Assembly: GCA_000611775.1 (NCBI GenBank)
Contig: KK106987.1
Coordinates: 434,001-498,000 of the forward strand
Direction of reading: 5' to 3'
DNA: 64,000 bases
Source: Umbilicaria muhlenbergii
Taxonomy: Eukaryota > Ascomycota > Lecanoromycetes > Umbilicariales > Umbilicariaceae
The notes beneath the pieces were generated by a model. It did no database searches. It worked only from the letters and a program-made list of their open reading frames with translations, and had not been told where the DNA came from. Shown piece by piece: positions 63,581 to 64,000 of the stretch (position 1 is its first letter; each line of letters starts with the position of its first letter). The position numbers were made by a program, and so were the translations under genes.

Positions 63581-63598
63581 TGACAGCCTAATTTCATG
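63581..63598. other. Right TIR and target duplication of the 36-kb hAT insertion
   Basis: TGACAGCCTA is followed by ATTTCATG. The preceding 125 bp (from about 63465) match the reverse complement of the left end of the element at 4561-5232, with the same motif order (CAGTGTCA box, GACACTGTCATCTGA box, CATGTCAAG box). Confidence 0.92.
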
Positions 63599-64000
63599 AT
63601 ATGTAATGAGTTTTCAGTCACAATTAATTTAGTTCTCAAGGCTTTTTCAGCCTCTTGACTGCTTGCAAAGGCAATGACTGCAGATGAGTGTTTTTTAAAT
63701 TTTTTACTCTCTGTTGTAAACATTCAGCTTGATTTACACATCAATTTTAAATCTTTATTAAAGATTTTCATCTCATCTTTTAGCAATTGTATTCCCTCTG
63801 CCTTGTTGAAAATCTCTGTAGATACTTCATGTAAAATTATTTTATATCATTTCTGATCTTTTTGCACATAAACTAGATTCAGGTTTAATTCTGGCTTTTA
63901 AATATTTTTATGTTGTAATAACTCTTCTGCACTGCTCTCTTTTATCACAGTGAGGATTATGTTATTTTGTGATCTAGAAATAATAACTGTTGTGATCAAC
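63599..64000 (-). pseudogene. LINE ORF1, N-terminal side of the hAT insertion
   Basis: Minus-strand coding remnant of the same LINE ORF1 whose zinc knuckles lie at 27081-27372. Reading toward the border: ITTVIISRSQNN near the window edge, LVYVQKDQK, IILHEVSTEIFNKAEGI, SSAVIAFASSQEAEKAL and LIVTENSLHIMK, which joins to KYTDCK across the insertion. The helical AEKALRTKL segment precedes the knuckles as in Tad1/I ORF1 proteins. It is interrupted by a few stops, nearly all TGA at likely Trp sites. The plus-strand frame 63674-63856 is a shadow. The protein start lies beyond the window. Confidence 0.88.

Larger units (their letters stand above)
27373..63590 (-). mobile_element. 36.2-kb hAT insertion filled with nested elements
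   Basis: A single insertion of 36,218 bp in LINE ORF1, defined by TAGACTGTCA and TGACAGCCTA ends, an 8-bp duplication (ATTTCATG) and restoration of the LINE frame across the two borders. Both ends match the 672-bp element at 4561-5232. Its own DNA includes a hAT transposase pseudogene in two parts (28270-29838 and 44984-45600, minus strand). Nested in it are gypsy H with F inside (29839-44978), a gypsy fragment (about 47300-49532), a foldback (49533-50937), gypsy G (51728-60348) and a half foldback (61187-62037). Subtracting the clearly bounded inserts (H, G, the full foldback and the half foldback) leaves about 10 kb, still long for hAT; part of that is the gypsy fragment and part is unassigned, so extra cargo cannot be excluded. 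Confidence 0.88.

Noticed and set aside
27373-63590. Starship-type, Polinton or virus-derived giant element
   Set aside because: No tyrosine recombinase, protein-primed polymerase, ATPase or capsid gene was seen. Hallmarks are 8-bp duplication, hAT termini and a hAT transposase, and most of the length is nested retroelements.
63400-64000. Telomere or subtelomere at the window end
   Set aside because: No TTAGGG-type repeats occur, and the LINE continues to the last base.

Overview
The window looks like a transposon graveyard in an AT-rich compartment of a filamentous ascomycete. About 1.5 kb of GC-balanced, non-repetitive DNA changes abruptly near position 1546 to about 62 kb of AT-rich sequence. 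I recognise no intact host gene. Almost everything I could identify is a mobile element that has been heavily mutated by C-to-T and G-to-A changes, in the manner of repeat-induced point mutation (RIP). The chromodomain gypsy elements, the LINE with an APE endonuclease and CCHC ORF1, and the hAT elements all fit Pezizomycotina. I cannot name the species.

Left part (1546-27372). Unassigned AT-rich DNA holds two tandem dimers. A 672-bp hAT-like non-autonomous element (4561-5232) carries a nested hairpin element. An old minus-strand gypsy element (A, 5233-6191 and 13031-15754) is split by a second copy of its family (B, 6192-13030; 228-bp LTRs, target duplication TAATT). Next is a different gypsy family (E, 15755-21865), itself interrupted by a hAT-type element (19998-20964) with an 8-bp duplication and a clean 100-bp minisatellite. 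Foldback elements (21866-23247 and half-copy 23689-24307), a LINE RNase H piece, a truncated gypsy end (D, to 25649) and a LINE (from 25650) follow.

Right part. The LINE ORF1 stops at 27372 and resumes at 63599. Between lies one insertion of 36,218 bp (27373-63590), bounded by TAGRCTGTCA termini and the 8-bp duplication ATTTCATG. Its ends match those of the 672-bp element at 4561-5232, and it carries a decayed hAT transposase on the minus strand (45600-44984, then 29838-28270). That transposase is split by gypsy element H (29839-44978), which itself contains gypsy element F (36225-43269). The same hAT insertion also holds a gypsy fragment (about 47300-49532), a foldback (49533-50937), gypsy element G (51728-60348; 144-bp LTRs, duplication AGTGA) and another half foldback (61187-62037).

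Relative order read from the nesting: the LINE first, then the hAT, then H and G within the hAT, then F within H. The foldbacks and the minisatellite-bearing hAT element look younger because they keep CpG and CCA sites that are gone elsewhere. Aligning the mutated hAT ends with the clean copy at 4561-5232 shows changes mainly where C is followed by C or G, with CpA mostly spared. That differs from the usual CpA-directed RIP and is the mutational theme of the window.
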